Below, one piece after another: positions 4,477 to 5,771 of a DNA stretch of 5,771 nucleotides. Below the pieces are notes generated by a model. The model saw nothing but the letters and a program-made list of their open reading frames with translations, did not search any database and was not told the origin of the DNA. The translations under genes and the position numbers were made by a program. Source of the DNA: Desulfobacterales bacterium (GTDB lineage: Bacteria > Desulfobacterota > Desulfobacteria > Desulfobacterales > RPRI01); the NCBI GenBank assembly GCA_020052975.1, contig JAGVOC010000427.1, forward strand, positions 1 to 5,771. Direction: 5' to 3'. The first letter of the stretch is position 1, and each line of letters begins with the position of its first letter.

Positions 4477-5676
4477 ATGTCGCTCAAACTTTCTGATATC
4501 GTAGTCATAGGTGGAGTCAGGACTCCGATGGGACGTTTCGGAGGAACCCTTAAAGATGTCCCTTCATTTGATCTTGGCGCAACTGCAATAAAAGAGGCTC
4601 TTAAAAGGGCCGGCATAACCGGAAAAGAAGTTTCAGAAGTAATATACGGCTCATGCCGCCAGGCCGGAAACGGCCCCAACCCGTCACGTACCGCAAGCGT
4701 CCGCGCAGGAATACCCATAGAGATTTCAACAAACACAATAAACATGGCCTGCCCGTCAGGTATGAAAGCTGTCCACCTTGCAACACAGGCCGTGCGACTC
4801 GGCGAAAGCAAAATCGTTGTCGCAGGCGGCATGGATTCAATGAGCACAATCCCCTATCTCTTAAAGGGCGTAAGGTGGAAAGGTTTCCAGATGGGACCGA
4901 AGACTATCGAAGACGGCTGGAGCGATTCGACAGATCCTCTTACCGGACAGGGAATGGGAGACACAGCAGAAAATCTGGTTGAAAAATATTCACTCAAAAG
5001 GGAAGACCTCGACCGGTTTGCAGTGGAAAGCCATCTTAAGGCTTCAAAGGCGCAAAAGGAGGGGTCGTTTGATGAGGAGATCACACCTGTCGAAGTGCCT
5101 CCGGCAAGTAAAAAAGAAGCTGCCTCACTCTTTTCCAGGGATGAAACAATAAGGCACGATGCGGATATAAACAAGATGGGAACCCTGCCTCCGTCATTCC
5201 GTAAAGGCGGCTCTGTTACAGCCGGGAACTCGTGCGGACTCAGCGACGGCGCCTGTGCGGTAGTCGTGACTTCCCGTGAGCAGGCTTTATCTCTCGGCGC
5301 AAAACCGCTCTTTTCCTTTGTAAGCTTTGCTCAGGCTGCCGTTGAACCGTCAACAATGGGGGAAGGGCCCGGGATAGTGATTCCTATGGCTTTAAAAAAT
5401 GCCGGCATGGCCCTTTCGGACATCGATCTTTTTGAAGTAAACGAGGCTTTTGCCTCACAGGTCCTGACCAATGTGCAAACGCTCGGATTGGACCGGGAAA
5501 AGCTCAATATTCATGGCGGTGCGATTGCGCTCGGTCATCCCACAGGTATCAGCGGCTGCCGGATTCTTGTAACCGGCTATTACGCTCTTAAGGAAAGAAA
5601 CAGAGAATTCCTTTGCGCTGCTATCTGCGGAGGCGGCGGAGTGACTACATCAATGATTATAAAACGTGAAAATTGA
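4477..5676 (+). CDS. Thiolase family acyl-CoA acyltransferase, 399 aa
   Basis: Full-length thiolase (family about 390-400 aa) that would cleave a 3-oxoacyl-CoA with CoA to release acetyl-CoA, or run the condensation. The nucleophile is C92 in NMACPSGMKAV (89-99). GGMDSMS (117-123), GSVTAGNSCGLSDGA (245-259), NEAF (322-325), GGAIALGHPTG (347-357) with H354, and CGGGG (384-388) with C384 are all present, so both catalytic cysteines and the histidine are intact. The nucleophile context is CPSG where most thiolases have C-[GAS]-SG. AAAGGA (4463-4468) precedes ATG at 8-base spacing, and the gene follows the dehydrogenase by 20 bases, indicating one operon. By context the substrate may be 3-oxopimelyl-CoA (products glutaryl-CoA and acetyl-CoA); acetoacetyl-CoA or another 3-oxoacyl-CoA is equally compatible. 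The stop TGA is the first three bases of a repeat element. Confidence 0.93.
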   Translation: MSLKLSDIVVIGGVRTPMGRFGGTLKDVPSFDLGATAIKEALKRAGITGKEVSEVIYGSCRQAGNGPNPSRTASVRAGIPIEISTNTINMACPSGMKAVHLATQAVRLGESKIVVAGGMDSMSTIPYLLKGVRWKGFQMGPKTIEDGWSDSTDPLTGQGMGDTAENLVEKYSLKREDLDRFAVESHLKASKAQKEGSFDEEITPVEVPPASKKEAASLFSRDETIRHDADINKMGTLPPSFRKGGSVTAGNSCGLSDGACAVVVTSREQALSLGAKPLFSFVSFAQAAVEPSTMGEGPGIVIPMALKNAGMALSDIDLFEVNEAFASQVLTNVQTLGLDREKLNIHGGAIALGHPTGISGCRILVTGYYALKERNREFLCAAICGGGGVTTSMIIKREN

Positions 5677-5771
5677 CGGCTTTGTAAAAAGTCATTCTGC
5701 TGTGTTGCGCTTCATCTTTCGTCATTGCAGCGTACTTATATGTACGCTTCATTCCTCAAGATTCGCGCGCC
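5674..5771 (+). repeat. REP/MITE-like structured repeat, left end, cut by window edge
   Basis: Begins TGACGGCTTTGTAAAAAGTC directly on the thiolase stop codon and runs off the right edge. It contains a 7-bp hairpin, AGCGTAC (5729-5735) with GTACGCT (5742-5748) around TTATAT. CGCTTCAT occurs twice as a direct repeat (5708-5715 and 5745-5752). The flanks, rich in GCGC, can extend the hairpin imperfectly, from about 5705 to the edge. From memory, sequences of this pattern (GTAAAAAGTC end, TTGCGCTTCATC...GTCATTGC...GTACGC) recur many times in Desulfobacterota genomes as non-coding repeats. No transposase is visible. Without the right end the element's full length is unknown. It could also serve as the transcript end of the operon. 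Confidence 0.65.

Noticed and set aside
4425..5174. Minus-strand and alternative plus-strand frames inside the thiolase gene
   Set aside because: They are antisense or out-of-frame shadows of the thiolase, which has complete family motifs.
5674..5771. CRISPR array or tRNA at the right edge
   Set aside because: Only one 8-base direct repeat pair with a single spacing is present, and no cloverleaf can be drawn. It fits a structured interspersed repeat better.

Overview
The window most resembles a strictly or facultatively anaerobic aromatic-degrading bacterium, probably of the Desulfobacterota (sulfate-reducing or syntrophic deltaproteobacterial type). The reasons are a BamA-type ring-cleaving hydrolase next to its partner dehydrogenase, strong AAGGAGG-type ribosome binding sites, and a short structured repeat at the right edge of a kind I recall from that phylum. 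The genus cannot be read from the sequence.

Left part (1-926), accessory and decayed. A small DUF5678-type gene (minus strand, GTG start at 297) stops in a TGATG overlap with what looks like the N-terminus of a retropepsin-like aspartic protease, apparently frameshifted and running off the left edge. Next is a minus-strand class I SAM methyltransferase remnant (651-398). It keeps the N-terminal helix region and the C-terminal strand but has lost the SAM-binding core. The stretch 652-863 has no gene, only a perfect 6-bp-arm palindrome. A strong GC-rich hairpin at 864-899 separates this debris from the catabolic genes.

Centre (927-3212), minus strand. A two-gene operon, had then bamA, each with a clear ribosome binding site and 39 bases apart. 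Had (6-hydroxycyclohex-1-ene-1-carbonyl-CoA dehydrogenase) makes the 6-oxo compound that BamA (6-oxocyclohex-1-ene-1-carbonyl-CoA hydrolase) hydrates and opens to 3-hydroxypimelyl-CoA. These are consecutive steps of the anaerobic benzoyl-CoA pathway. The dienoyl-CoA hydratase (dch/bamR) and the benzoyl-CoA reductase are not in this window.

A 494-base AT-rich divergent intergenic region (3213-3706) carries candidate promoters for both directions, a symmetrical possible operator, and a hairpin resembling the end of the right-edge repeat.

Right part (3707-5771), plus strand. A short-chain dehydrogenase (FabG-like) and a full-length thiolase lie 20 bases apart. Given the neighbours, they could carry out the next two steps: oxidation of 3-hydroxypimelyl-CoA and thiolysis to glutaryl-CoA plus acetyl-CoA. 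This assignment is inference from context. A REP/MITE-like repeat begins exactly at the thiolase stop codon and continues past the right edge.

No wholly new system is evident. The most useful points are the divergent ring-opening/beta-oxidation module, an unusual cofactor loop in Had, a CPSG nucleophile motif in the thiolase, two gene remnants on the left, and the repeat abutting the thiolase.
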